NCBI GenBank assembly: GCA_035578905.1
Contig: JAQJVL010000532.1
Location: 124,001-188,000 of the forward strand
Reading direction: 5' to 3'
Origin: Stictocephala bisonia
Lineage: Eukaryota > Arthropoda > Insecta > Hemiptera > Membracidae
DNA length: 64,000 nucleotides
Each line of letters begins with the position of its first letter. Position 1 is the first letter of the stretch. The notes below the pieces were generated by a model. The model was not told where the DNA came from. It did no database searches and worked only from the letters and a program-made list of their open reading frames with translations. The position numbers and the translations under genes were made by a program. Positions 1 through 11,355 of the stretch are shown here, piece by piece.

Positions 1-339
1 AAAACTAGAATTCACTAACAATAAATACCATCCAATTACTATTGCTTAGTTACTAGCTGACAGTGTCAATTAAAAAAGTATGCCAACAGATGTTAGAAAG
101 AAAACACAAATACCGCTCTAACCTAGAAATACACGTATGCTTCAATGGCATGGCACATTTACCGTTTTTATACTAAAAGAAGCATTTACAGATGGGGAAA
201 CTATAATCTGCGTATAACCCACATACCGTAAAAAATGTAACATGTGCCCTTGTTGCAATAACTGATTCAATTGTTGTATGAGTAATACCGACTTGAAGTA
301 ACGTGTCAGGCTCCCGAAGGCGCAGAACTTAAAAACACT

Positions 340-1270
340 AGTGTGATAAGTCGCCGGTAGATCGTGTGAGAGAGCGCATCGACTACTGTCGGCGCAGAAT
401 GTGCACCCGTGTTTGAAGATTGTTTTCTAAGAAACTGAGAAGTCTATGAAAACTCTAATAATACCATTGTTTCTCTTGTTTAATTGCGCGTTATGACAAA
501 TGCATTTCAAAATGTTTTTATGTTCTAATAATTTTTATATTAGTTGGAACAAAAAGAGTACAGTAATTTTAACTAGTTTTCATGGCATATCAAATTTATA
601 CAATTATTACTAAAAAAACCGTTCGTGTAGCGCAATTATATTTTAATACGTGGTAGATAGGAATATTTCCTATAAGTTTTATTAATTTTAGAATATTATA
701 ATTTCAAGAAAAATTCCCAATAATTACCTGATACATTGTTTTCTTGGCTTTTAGAGGTCGTAAAATTAATTACTTGGTCTTGTTGTCATCCTTATTACAT
801 GTATATAGTTACATCACATCTTTTTCATATGTGTAAGATAATGCAGTGATTTTAAATCTATTTAAAATAACTTTAAATTTAATAATTAAATTAATATAAA
901 ATCACTGTATTTTACACATATGGAAATGATGTATCGTACATGAATGGTTTTTTGAGTAATAATGGTGTAAATTTAATGTACAGTTTATATTAACTAAAAT
1001 TCCGATAAATGGTTTGTCCCACCTAAGATAAAAATTATTAGTACTTATAATAAAATTTTGAAGTTCGTATGTTATAACGCACAATTAAACAAAGAAAACA
1101 ATGGTATGATTGGAATTTGCATAGGGCTCTCAGTTTCTAAGAAAACAACCTTCAAACTAGGGTATATATAATTTCTGCGCCGACAGTACTGTATATCCTT
1201 TTCGCACCATATGCTGACTATCTCTGTCTCTCTCTCGCACTGTTTTTACTTAGAGCAGAGAGCTCTCTCG
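340..1270. mobile_element. Foldback (long inverted-repeat) element 1
   Basis: Nearly the whole interval is a palindrome centred near 870. The left arm includes GTCGGCGCAGAA (near 388) and TTTCTAAGAAACTGAGA (near 423). The right arm has the reverse complements TCTCAGTTTCTAAG (near 1128) and TTCTGCGCCGAC (near 1172). Inner matches include ATACCATTGTTT (near 460) with AACAATGGTAT (near 1098), and CAGTGATTTTA (near 844) with AAATCACTGTA (near 898). The left arm carries about 170 extra bp (600-780). No transposase frame is present. The outer right arm (1200-1275) is related to 44800-44900 and 2465-2535. Confidence 0.7.
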
Positions 1271-1437
1271 GCGACTTATTAAACTTAAAAAAGACAAGCT
1301 GATTTTCGTCATTAGGGCTGTTATTTTTATAGATTTATATTCATTGCTTCTAGGTATTATGGTGAGTTTATTTAATAAATATTTGTATTCATATATAATA
1401 CATGGAGTATTATTATGATAAATGAGACGTATAACAC

Positions 1438-1681
1438 CACATAGAAAAAAGAAACAGGGGGTCACTTTCTTAAGGCCGCAACAAACGACTCAGTGGCAGT
1501 TCTAGATAATTACAACCAATGAACATATTTATAAATCTGTATAAATAATAACTAAGTTTATTTGGTGTGAATAAGGGAGGGACTAGCAGGGTGCTGGACC
1601 TGAGGAGGTTGAGGAGTTGCAACTACACGACACCCATTTAGAGCGCTATTGGATGCGACTTCTGTTTCTTTCTGCTCTGTG
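1438..1681 (-). mobile_element. Family A MITE, full-length, reverse
   Basis: The left end CACATAGAAAAAAGAAACAG and right end TTTCTTTCTGCTCTGTG are inverted. The internal GGGAGGGACT..AGGGTGCTGG block and the GGATGCGAC preceding the right TIR match the other copies. Non-coding; no target duplication is visible here. Confidence 0.75.
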
Positions 1682-1799
1682 GGTTCAGTGCGATAGCACT
1701 CCCAGGCAGCTGGAAACTAGCCATCTATTAATTTCACAATAAAATCAATAATTATGTATTTTATGTCCAGCACTAATGATCAATATCTAAGACCAAACT

Positions 1800-2030
1800 A
1801 GGTTTGGTAGACGGAGGGAGCACTGACCCCGCCTCATCAGGAAATACTTGCGCTACGTCGTTGAAGAGAAACAATGACACAGCACGGAGACTGTCTGGCA
1901 GGGGTGGGTTGTGCAAGAGTGGGTCTGCGTGGCACCCTTCATCTGATCATCACGTCAGCTGCCGCGCCTTGCCGGGCCCACATCACGGTCTCAACCGACA
2001 GGAATCAGCGGCCAACAGGTACAAAGAAAT
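1800..2030. other. GC-richer unique block
   Basis: This stretch is clearly richer in G+C than its flanks and has no copy elsewhere in the window. An 85-codon frame (1804-2061) has no recognisable domain, and the reverse frames do not match the missing CycD exon. It could be a regulatory block; no function is claimed. Confidence 0.3.
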
Positions 2031-2538
2031 AGCTAGTTTCGTTTGTTTTACTTTCAACTAGCATCGCCTGCAAACCATTGTTCAGAGAAAGAGCTGTATC
2101 TCTTGATGACTTTGCACAGTATAAATATATCTTTTATGCCATCTCATCTTTATATCTTGTTTTACACATTTTCTTCCGGACTTCTTAAACTTATTTACAA
2201 GAGCATTATTGCTGTGCATTAACGAATAATTTTTCATGTAGTTTTAGATTATTGAGCAAGGTTAAAAAAATCGATTGCTTTATTACAGCAATTCCTAAAA
2301 TTGTCGCAACATTGTTTCAAGAATAGGCTTGACACACATATTAGTTTCGCTTATATTGAGTTAGGACAATGCCGTGAGACATGACCGACCGATCACGAGA
2401 AGCAAATACGGATCTCTATAAGAAGAACAGACCTTATGGGGAAAAGTCAGCAGTTTTCCTTAACTATAATAAGTAACCGAGAGAGTTTTCTTCGTAAAGG
2501 CAGTGCGAGAGAGACAGATAGTCAGCAGCCAGAGCGAC

Positions 2539-3541
2539 TAAAGGCGAGTTTACACTGGTACTCCAAACCACGGTTGCAGACCGTTGTCGGCAGCAGAGTA
2601 GAAACCACTCTGAAACTGTCTGCAATCTTTAGTTGTTGCAGACAGAATCGGTGTGTTGGCAACCAAAGTCGGAAAAAATGAAAGGTGGTTGCAGACCTTG
2701 GTCGGCAATCGATGTTGCAGTGGCAATTTTGGTCTGCAACCAACCCCCTCTACCTAATATTTTAATTTTGTTTACTTATGTTTGTTTTTTCTGTTTAACT
2801 TGCTTGCTAAATTTACCAGTGTATATTTCTTAAACTGACTTTTTAATTTCTACTTTATTCTGTTATTTTTTTACTTTCCAAACACCGAAACATTAACTGT
2901 TTAAAATATATTTACAAGGCAATGATTTGATGAAAATGAATAAAATCTATGCCCTCAATAGGTTTCCTCGAATACTTTATTCAATTACAATATTACCAGT
3001 CTTACCTTTATTTTGCCCTTCAAAAAATGTATGAAAACCTCACAAACCTCTGGCACTATCAGTGATATTGCAGATTTTGATATATTAAATAAATAACTCA
3101 AGCTGGTGTAACATTTATCACTAGCAAAAAACCTCAGTTATCGTAAGCCTTTTTTGTACTAGAATAGCGTTTCTGTAGGTAGTGTCTTTTTTGATAATTT
3201 TATGTACAATATTAGCAATAACAAACTCAAAATCATTGCTGGACATTCTATTTAAATATTTTAATAGGTCAGTACTACTGAATTTCTCTCTTGCTTTTAA
3301 CGAAGGTCTGACCCAGTAAAAGCAAGACAAAGGGTGCAAGGGGTTTTGACAAACTCACACACGCTGCCGCAGCAAGAACAACCCCCTCCCCACTCTGGAA
3401 GATGCGTTGTTGTGGACAAAATGTAGAGTAGACACTAGAACTCTGTTGCCAACGTTGGTTGCCGACACTTGTCGGCAACAACTGTCTGCAACAAAACGGT
3501 CTGCAACCGTAGTTTGCAGCACCATTGTAAACCCGCCTTAT
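2539..3541. mobile_element. Non-autonomous TIR transposon with subterminal repeats
   Basis: The terminal inverted repeats begin AAGGCGAGTTTACACTGGT at the left (near 2539). The reverse complement of the right end (near 3540) begins AAGGCGGGTTTACAATGGT. Both continue into ACGGTTGCAGACCGTT. Inside the ends, versions of GTTGTCGGCAAC and TTGCAGAC recur in both orientations. The termini loosely resemble PIF/Harbinger elements (flanking trinucleotides TAA and TAT). No transposase is encoded, so the superfamily is a guess. It sits beside a fragment (2465-2535) related to the outer arm of foldback element 1. Confidence 0.65.
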
Positions 3542-3549
3542 AGTCGACA

Positions 3550-5210
3550 CGCTCTCTCACACACTGATTTCAAGCATAAAGGGAAATATTGAAAAGACGC
3601 TCCGCATGATCTACCAGTCACTGATCGTACTGGCGTGGTCTGGACATTTACTTCGCTCGCTCTTCAGTTTACTCATCAACGATTAAAATCGTACTCATCA
3701 GCTTTTTTATAAAATCGTACTTGTGCGTGAGGCGAACGACGTTCTAAAAGAAGTGTCAAGAAAGGGAAAAAATGAACATTAACATATTTTAAGTGAGAGT
3801 AACCGCAATAACAAAATTACAAAAAATCCGGGTGAAAGAGGTATTATATAATAACAGATTTAGAAGAATGAAATTGAGATTCTTCTTTCTTTGACTGTGT
3901 CTATTTAGAAGAGGTATCTCTCAAGAATGATTTAACACAGAAAAAACAGGATTCACAGGAAATAACAAGATGGGTCCCACTAACCCGATACTTCCGCGAC
4001 ACACAGATGAGGATACTCCTGGGCGAGCGAGGGTCATGCGTGCCGAATTATCTAGCTTACATTATGTAAGAATAAGTAGGCTGGCGTTGCCATAAAAACG
4101 GTATTTAATACGTTGTCTGGAGTACTTCCTCAGGCACGGCATATGGTCCCCCGGTGGCACGCGTCTGTACAGCTGGCACCCATTGTCCTGTGCCATCTTG
4201 AGGCCATTTAACTGCAGCCATTGTCCACGTCGAATATATCTAGGCGGTGCAGATAGTAGATTCCGCACAGTTAGGCGAAGACGTCCCCTTCCCAGACAGC
4301 TGCCGCTGTGGGATTAAGAAATAGATACTGTATCCCTGATACCTCACACCTGGGACGAGATATGGCCGGGAGCTCAACACCAATCAAGAAATATAGGCCA
4401 ACCACCGCACCTTTATACTTCGCTTTCTATGTATCCATACATGTTCAGTGTTCATTATACCTACTCACATATGAGCATCGCTTTGGGTAATAACTTCTGT
4501 ATGATGACGAAAGGCGATACGTTGAAATCGGCTACTCTAAAACGTTGGTTCAATACTTAGAAAGAGAAGTACCACTTGAAAGCGTCTACTTGTAAGCCTC
4601 GTATTAATCTATAAATATTAGTTCACAAATAAATAGGCAACATTTTCTGCTTCAAACTGGATAAAATTGAGTAAGACTGTAAGAAGATAGCATATCATCA
4701 AGTGGAAAACTCGTTTCCCCCCCCCCAAATCGGAAACTTGTTTTTTACAAGAAAATTAATATTTTTTAATACTTTTTTCACTAAATAGATTTTTACGCAG
4801 AACACAAATGAGTAATTAACTATGCGAAAAATACGATTCCCAACAGTTTTCACAAACGTAACCTAATCTAACCAAAGATGATTAAAATATCATAAAAAAG
4901 AACGGAAATATGTGATCAATTCTAAAGGTCATGACATTTTTTGTCAATTTTTCGGTAAAAAAAAAAAACTTAATTTCCTCAGAATAAAAAGCAGCTTTAG
5001 GTAAAATACAGCAAATTTTTTACCCATTTCTAATTTTGTTAGGTGAGTGGAAACTACATAATTGCAAACAAAAATTTTTTAGTCAAAACAGAACAACACC
5101 GGACCAGAAGTTCGATGTCTGACAGTCACGCACAGTTACGACCGATCTTCGTCAACTAATCGATCACAGAGATACTAAGGTAATGTACAAGTGTGCTGTT
5201 TCAATGGTCT
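3550..5210. other. Intronic stretch with one diverged repeat
   Basis: 4690-5060 shares scattered blocks with 49190-49640: GGAAAACTCGTTT near the start and GTGAGTGGAAACTACATAATT (one mismatch between copies) near the end, so both belong to one dispersed family. The interval 4080-4370 is GC-richer and unique. No gene is seen. Confidence 0.4.
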
Positions 5211-5224
5211 TTACCTAGAATGCC

Positions 5225-5440
5225 AAATTAACCCCATTCCACTGGTGAGAGCCCATCAGTCATGGGGTTCAAGTCCAACGGCCACTTTGGGGTCATTACC
5301 TTCCCGTCCCCGGGCACTTGCTATTTGAATAACAAGGACGCCGATTCATCAGAGGTGACATTTCCTTGCCGGGACGTTCCCACAGAGGAACTCTCCACTA
5401 GAGTCACTCCCTCCTGGACACGTTGATCGGAAAGCCCGTT
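5225..5440 (+). mobile_element. Possible tRNA-derived SINE (diverged)
   Basis: GGTTCAAGTCC (near 5267) is a perfect RNA polymerase III B box, with an A-box-like TGGTGAGAGCC about 25 bp upstream. The following 150 bp is GC-richer than its surroundings. It lacks the acceptor pairing of a true tRNA. Single copy in this window. Confidence 0.35.
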
Positions 5441-5702
5441 ACGACTGTCGACCCCAAACCAGATGTAGAATTTGTGGTTGGAACTGGAATTCAATTGGGG
5501 TGTCTGAAGAGTGAATAAATTTAAGGTTTCCTGAAAAGAGAAAACTAGTTAGCACTTTTGGGGCTATATAATCGACAATATTCGAAAAAACGAATGACCA
5601 GATTTTTATATTGTCTACACACTCGAAACGTAAATTATTTCTTTTCCAAATTGATTCACTTTATGGATGAGCCAGAAAATAAGATAGGAGTTTATTTTTA
5701 TT

Positions 5703-6235
5703 ACTTTCTCCCAAATGCGTCAGCATAAAGAAAGTATTACTTGTTTACAAATTGGTCTAAAAACCCAGTTTAGGGTCCCCTAAATCCAAGTTTTTTTTTT
5801 CTAAAAAAAATTGTGTCTGTCCGTATATGTGCCTGTCTCTATGTGCAGTTCGTTTGAGACCAAACGGATGGATAGATTTTTTGTAGACATTTTGTATGTA
5901 GGTGTATACAGCGAATATCTCCAACCATTTTTTCACTTTTGTGAAATTTTATTTTCTAGTTTTTATGGGGAAAAACAAATAGAAATGGAATTTTCTCAAA
6001 ACAGCTATAACGATTTTGATAAATTTGGAGGAAAGGTGTGAAATACAAGTTTAAATGTTTAAGTAAAAACCACATGCCTCTAACTTGACTAGTTTTTGAG
6101 TTATGGCAAAAAACATAATTGGGAATAAAATTGGTAATTTTCAAAGTTTTGATTTTTTGGTGTTTAATATGAGAGAACGTTTATGCCAATTCTTTGGAAC
6201 CATTTATTTTGTGTATAATATTTAGTTTGTCGAAC
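5703..6235 (+). mobile_element. Family B repeat, copy 1
   Basis: It opens with the 33-bp imperfect terminal palindrome (ACTTTCTC..GCGTCAGC..AGAAAGT) found in all four copies. It then has the TGTCTGTC-rich stretch, the GAGACCAAACGGATGGAT block and a terminal TTCTTTGGAACCATTTATTTT. Short frames inside are not conserved between copies. Confidence 0.75.
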
Positions 6236-6239
6236 CGAA

Positions 6240-7545
6240 CATAGTCTACTAGTTGATACACCTGTTGATGTGTTGAAGATCAACGATAAGGAGTGTTGTT
6301 CTTTTATTGTACATCTAATCTCACAACCTTGGAATAAGCCAATCCCTTGGATGGACTGAACCAAATAAACACGAATAGCTGTATTCTCAGTTTTAGTTGC
6401 GAATAACGGAAAGATCTGGATACTGATTAAACTTAAATAGAATATGTCTCAAAATGTAGGTTCTACGTAGAAAAAGGTCCAAAATAACTGTCACTTCATC
6501 AGAAGAAAGACACTTTATAGCAAAGCATTGGTCTAATTTAATTATTGAGCTTACATAAGCTTAGAATAGCAAGAATAAGTGTAAATTAAGTTGAAATTAT
6601 TTTAGATGATTGTTTAGGCAAATTTTATAACTACAAAACATTTTGTAAGCTGTTTAATTATTATTCAGCGCAATTACTTATTTAATCTGGCTTACGACCG
6701 TTCTTCACAGCAGTAAATATGACCAAATAAACACACAAAATACCTCAGATCGTGCATCCGTATTTACCTAACACTTGAGCTACGGTACTGTTTGATAACG
6801 CATCTCATTCATTGATTTAGGAGCTCTATTTGACACAAGTCGCCCAAACATGTTCGAGCATGTTGACCAACATGATTGCCCGTTTGCGATATCAGTTGGC
6901 TTCCTACATGATAGTTTATTCATTATTAATTCTTCATTCATAAGACGCCGATCGTGAATACATTGATATACATGGTGTCCAGCTTCGACTATCGCATATT
7001 TTAGAGGATTGTTTGTCAGGTAAATAATGTCATATAACATGGGTCCTACCTCGATTAGTTCTCTGCATCTGTGTCTGTATGTGTTAAAAAAATTAAATAT
7101 CTCAAAAACTGATTGACATACAATAATGAATTTTCGTATGAATATTATTTTAAAAATACATATTTCATGTAAAAATGCAGAATGTCTGAGATTATCAGTT
7201 TCAAAGTGGCGGCTGTCTAAAAATGACAACGTCAAATATCAAAATTATTACACATTTCTACTAAAAATGTTAAGACACAATATTTGTAGACTACGTCATG
7301 TCAAATTTAACTATATAGTTATCTGGGTAAAGAGTACTCATAACAATTCTTTCAGTCACAAAAAATAAGATTGCTTCCTTATTTCTATCAGCCGATCTTT
7401 GAAACTGGCATATCGTTGAATTTTTTAGTTGTTTATAGTTCTATGGTCATAGCGGCTTATATTCACAAACTGCAACAAGTCAATACAAACCAGCAGTAGC
7501 TGGGGAAGAAGAATATTAGCAACGCATTCGTTGGTTAATCACACC
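6240..7545. other. AT-rich intron sequence with an unassigned 151-codon frame
   Basis: The minus-strand frame at 6780-7235 is the longest non-repeat frame in intron 3. Its middle is a family F fragment (6925-6965, containing GACGCCGATCGT), and the rest shows no domain, signal peptide or splice context. I take it as chance. Confidence 0.35.
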
Positions 7546-7546
7546 A

Positions 7547-7848
7547 CACAGAGAATAAAGAAACAGAGATCGTATACAATAGTGCGCCTAATGTGTGTCC
7601 AGTAGTTATTTCTCCAGTTTGTCATGCGGTGGCAGGGCCAGCAAATTGGCAGTCCCTCCTTTTAATGCCTCCAAATTATGAAGGATAAACATAGCGAATT
7701 ATTTTAGTATATATGCTTCTTTAACATTTTTATCTTATTTGGTCACTATTACTACAGACGTACTCTAGTTTAGATACTGTATATCTATAACTGCCACTTG
7801 AGCGTTGGCTGCGACAATACGAAAGCGGCCTCTGTTTCTTCCTTCCTA
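7547..7848 (+). mobile_element. Family A MITE, full-length, forward
   Basis: The left TIR CACAGAGAATAAAGAAACAG, the interior TAGTTATTTCTCCAGTTTG and GGTGGCAGGGCCAGC, and a right end GCGGCCTCTGTTTCTTCC match the other copies. Non-coding. Confidence 0.75.
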
Positions 7849-8151
7849 TGGTCACGCATATACCCACATGTTCAGTTGGATTGGAAATCGAGCCCACGGG
7901 TGAGGATGTATATGAGGGATTTAAGCCGACAAGAAATAAAAAAATATGTTCTTCCTTCCTGAACATACCTTTATGGAAGAACCTGAAATAAATGCAACTG
8001 TTAATTTCAAATTTGGTAAAAGTTATGTAACAAAGTTTTGAAACGGTTCAATAACTGATTCTTTGTGATCAGTTATCACATTATGTATAAATCTATTATC
8101 ACGTTGTGTAGTGACGGCTATTTGGAACAGCTTATTTGGACGTATAGTGGT

Positions 8152-8240
8152 ATTGACCCACCCACCCACCCACCCTTACACGTTCAGTGGTATTGACAGA
8201 CCCACCCACCCATACACGTACAGTGGTATTGATAATAGAC
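8152..8240. repeat. Family G satellite, about 2.5 diverged units
   Basis: CAGTGGTATTGAC and ACCCACCCATACACGTACAG match the 36-bp array at 35806-36790. This is an isolated relic, with an expanded ACCC run. Confidence 0.65.
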
Positions 8241-8339
8241 AAAGATTTAAGATTTAGACTATTTGTAAACATCGCTACATTGAACGAACGTAAATGCATT
8301 TCGCAACTAAGTCCTTCATTGAAGGAAGACAGACGTAAC

Positions 8340-8830
8340 TAAATGTAAAACTAATGACATTTCAGCCGGGTCCATTTGACACCGCAGTCATTGAATAACG
8401 CAATCTTCCATTAGCCACAAGAAAGGACGGGGACGTCCTGTCCGTTAATTTTTGCTCAAGAGACTGTGATTAATATTAGGCGACGGTGAAGGGTGGGGGT
8501 GGGAGGCCGTTAGCTGTCACGGGACGTAGAGGTCAGGGGTCAGGTGCTTTACAAGCTACTGTACGCGTCTACTTGGGCCCATGTCGCGTTACATGAAAGG
8601 ACATCACACCCCCTGCAAAGGCGCGGTGGGTCTAGTTTGGGCAACGGCTTTTTATGAAATATATTCACACCCCTTGAAGGGTGAACGTGAAAGAAACGCC
8701 CCGAAATCGAAATAATAACTAACCTTGGTCTTGGAACAAGAACTTACGAGGACTCGTGTTTCGTTGTAACCGTTCTTACGTTAAAAAACTTTAAGGTACT
8801 ACGGGACGGAAATTTACATAAGTAAAACTA
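8340..8830. promoter_or_regulatory. Candidate intronic regulatory block
   Basis: This is GC-richer, apparently single-copy DNA. AGGTCA-G-GGGTCA at 8530-8542 is a DR1 nuclear-receptor half-site pair running directly into CAGGTG. A 15-bp core, GGTCAGGGGTCAGGT, recurs inverted at about 34531-34545 in intron 2. Motif evidence only. Confidence 0.25.
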
Positions 8831-8859
8831 AGATAATGGTTACAGGAAGGGAGGAGGAG

Positions 8860-9140
8860 CGAGTGTAGGAGAAGTCTGGAGTGTCCATGTTGGATGGTAA
8901 TCAGGGTTCAGATGTTGTGTAGGGAAGAGAACAGTGTCAGACCCTTCAGTTAACTGAAAAATCAGACCAAAAATACTCGGATTCCATGTAAGCCCATAGT
9001 TGCCCTGGTTATTGGGCTATTAATAAATTGTTCTTTCTGAGGTATGTCGAACTCGGATAGTAACAATGACTACACTCATTCACATATGATATTCGCCTCT
9101 ATCTCTACGATCGGCGTCTTAGAAATGAATAATGAAAATA
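8860..9140 (-). mobile_element. Family F repeat, reverse copy
   Basis: It has AAGTCTGGAGTGTCCATGTT at one end and TACGATCGGCGTCTTAGAAA at the other. These are the reverse complements of blocks in the forward copies at 9470-9880 and 23600-23900. Confidence 0.6.
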
Positions 9141-9194
9141 GAAATTACTAAAGTAAGGCAAAAGAAAGATTTAATTTAAATAAAAATTTACTTT

Positions 9195-9432
9195 GTAGAC
9201 CGGTGGATAACAGGCTAAGGAACATGGAAGCAATGAAGACGTGGAGAGAGTGGGCGAAGAGAAGAAAATACCGAAGACTACTCGAGGATATATTATGATG
9301 AGGAAGAAAAAATATTGCTCAGGACATATGATGAAAGGAGAGAGTCTATTGAGAACAGTTATAGAAAGAAAAATTAGGACGAAAGATAGGAAGAAGATAT
9401 CAGATGGTCGATGTAAGATCAGAGGGAAGTAT
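9195..9432 (+). pseudogene. LINE C-terminal fragment (RTE-like), degenerate
   Basis: One frame reads VERVGEEKK, then RKKKYCSGHMMKGESLLRTV and IERKI. This is the K/R-rich tail motif (..GH.LRGE.LL.TVIEGR..) found after the reverse transcriptase of many RTE-like non-LTR elements. It is 5'-truncated, lacks the RT core and has frameshifts upstream (the NMEAMKTWREW stretch is in another frame). It is followed directly by a family F copy. Confidence 0.55.
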
Positions 9433-9465
9433 GGGACAACACTTATCTATGGAGGTAAATGTTTT

Positions 9466-9880
9466 ATTTATTCTTAAGACGCCGATCGTTAAGATATGGG
9501 CGAATATGGATTTTAAATGAGTGTGATTAGTGTAGATGAACGAGTGTAGTAATTGTTACTGAGTTCGACTTAGCTCATAAATGACTATTTACTAATAACC
9601 ACAACAGCCAGGGAAACTATGGGACCTACAGCTTTACGTGGAATCCGAACCACGTAGTGCTAACTGACAAGTCTGACACTCAATTCTCTTCCCTAAACAA
9701 CATCCGAAACTTGACTACCACCCAGACTTCTTTAGTAGTGTCTACGTCGATGACAACAATTGAGTTGACGCCGTGTTGGTATTAAGAAGACCGAGGATGG
9801 TACCTATCGCCTACAATCTCCCAAACACCTTGTTCCCAAGTAGTTAGGTTACAACACTGCACCACTAATGCCGACCATAA
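9466..9880 (+). mobile_element. Family F repeat, forward copy
   Basis: It begins TTATTCTTAAGACGCCGATC and contains GTGTCTACGTCGATG and GTTACAACACTGCACCACTA near the end. Copies or fragments lie at 6925, 8860, 20000, 23600, 27285, 35720 and 57055. Non-coding; class unknown. Confidence 0.6.
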
Positions 9881-10267
9881 ATAAATAAATTCTATTTCAT
9901 TTATTAATAGAGTATATTTTGGAAAGTTAAGAGCTTCTTAAAATTCTTTTTGGTTTTTGGACAGTTGCTCCCATATTTTTTGACTGTACGAAAATAAGCC
10001 AATACACCCTGATTCAGAATTAGAATTGTAATTTGACAACTAAATCAAGTATGCCGTCAGTTAAACAATTTTTTTAACTTGTCAATTTTAGCCAAGTTAC
10101 ACAAATTTTGACCTCAAAAGTTGACCATCAGTTACTAGGTAAGCGTTTTTAATTCCCATACTTTTTTCATTTATTTGTGAATAAAATATACATTTGGTGT
10201 TATTCTTAAAGGTAGTTTAGTTTTCTCACTGTAATTTAAAAAGTTGTAATTAGGTTGAATCTAACAA

Positions 10268-10530
10268 CAAAGAAGAAAAATAGAGGTCGCATTCAATAGT
10301 GCACTGAATGTGTGTCGAGTAATTATTACTCCAGTTTGACATGCGATGGCAGGGCCAGCTCCTTGTCAGTCCCTCCCTTATTCCCAAAAATCCTCAAGAA
10401 TAAGCGTAGTAATTATTACTACAGATGTACTCGTATAAAGATGTACGTTAGTTGTTATCTATTTATAACTGCCATTGAGGCGTTCGCTGCGGCCTTGCGA
10501 TAGCTACCTCTGACTCTTTTTTTCTGTGTG
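10268..10530 (+). mobile_element. Family A MITE with 6-bp target duplication
   Basis: It is flanked by TAACAA on both sides (10262-10267 and 10531-10536). The left end is CAAAGAAGAAAAATAGAGGT and the right end CTCTTTTTTTCTGTGTG. The duplication supports these boundaries. Confidence 0.8.
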
Positions 10531-10829
10531 TAACAAACGGACAAGTGGACCTAACCTTATCACATTAAAAAGGTTAGTGGACCTAACCTTGTCGACCGAG
10601 ACTATGTGGAAATAAATAATAAAGAGACTGTAAAGTGTGTATAAGGACGACTTTTTATTACTGTAAACTTAGGTATTAGCAAAGTATTTTTTTTTTTACA
10701 TACATGACTTATTTTAACAATGACATCCAAAGTTTTCAGTTTCGTGAGAGTGCCTATGAGACATCTCAAGAGTAAAATGTAAAAATAAAATCATTGCACT
10801 AGAAACCCCCGCTAAAATTCTCATCAAGC

Positions 10830-11310
10830 TTGTACTTTTCTTTACGCAGATGTCGAAACTTCAAAATTACAAGGGCTTATTGAAGGAGGGGATGTTCGTC
10901 CGCCAGGTGGGGGAGGGAAGAATATCAACCCCTACTTCCTGCGGATTACGAACGCCACTTTCCAACTAGGATCAAACAAATCTGCCTTTTATCAGATGTT
11001 GCCCGGGGGCAGTGGGCTGCAGCCTGCGGAGGGTGGCCGCTATTGCGTGGGCCCGGGATTATAATCATGTCGTACAAGATCGCTTTAAAAGGCCTGTCAA
11101 CTCCTTCACTTAGATTAGTGAAAAAATATGTCACAAGTTGTAATAAAAGGGGAGACGTAACCAGTTTGACTGAAGCCGGATAAAAGATGCGGGCTAAGTG
11201 AAATCGGTTTGCATCTGATCGGTGGGAAATCTTGCCATAAAATCTGCCTCACATCAAACGGTCGGTAAAAATACACATTAGGACGGGTTTAGTGGTTGTG
11301 TGGTCGCTCA
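10830..11310. other. GC-richer unique block
   Basis: It contains GGGGGCAGTGGGCTGCAG and CGTGGGCCCGGGATT and has no copy elsewhere in the window. GATA-like and GCCATAAAATC (Cdx/Hox-like) strings occur. No exon signal was found. It is a candidate for a conserved intronic element. Confidence 0.3.
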
Positions 11311-11355
11311 TAATAACATTTTAAATCTGAATATTTATTTTATAAGCCGTGGAAC

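Noticed and set aside
1804..2061. Missing CycD terminal exon in a GC-rich block
   Set aside because: None of the three minus-strand frames resembles the C-terminal cyclin fold, and all contain stops.
6780..7235. 151-codon minus-strand frame as a gene
   Set aside because: Part of it is a family F repeat fragment, and the rest has no domain or splice context.
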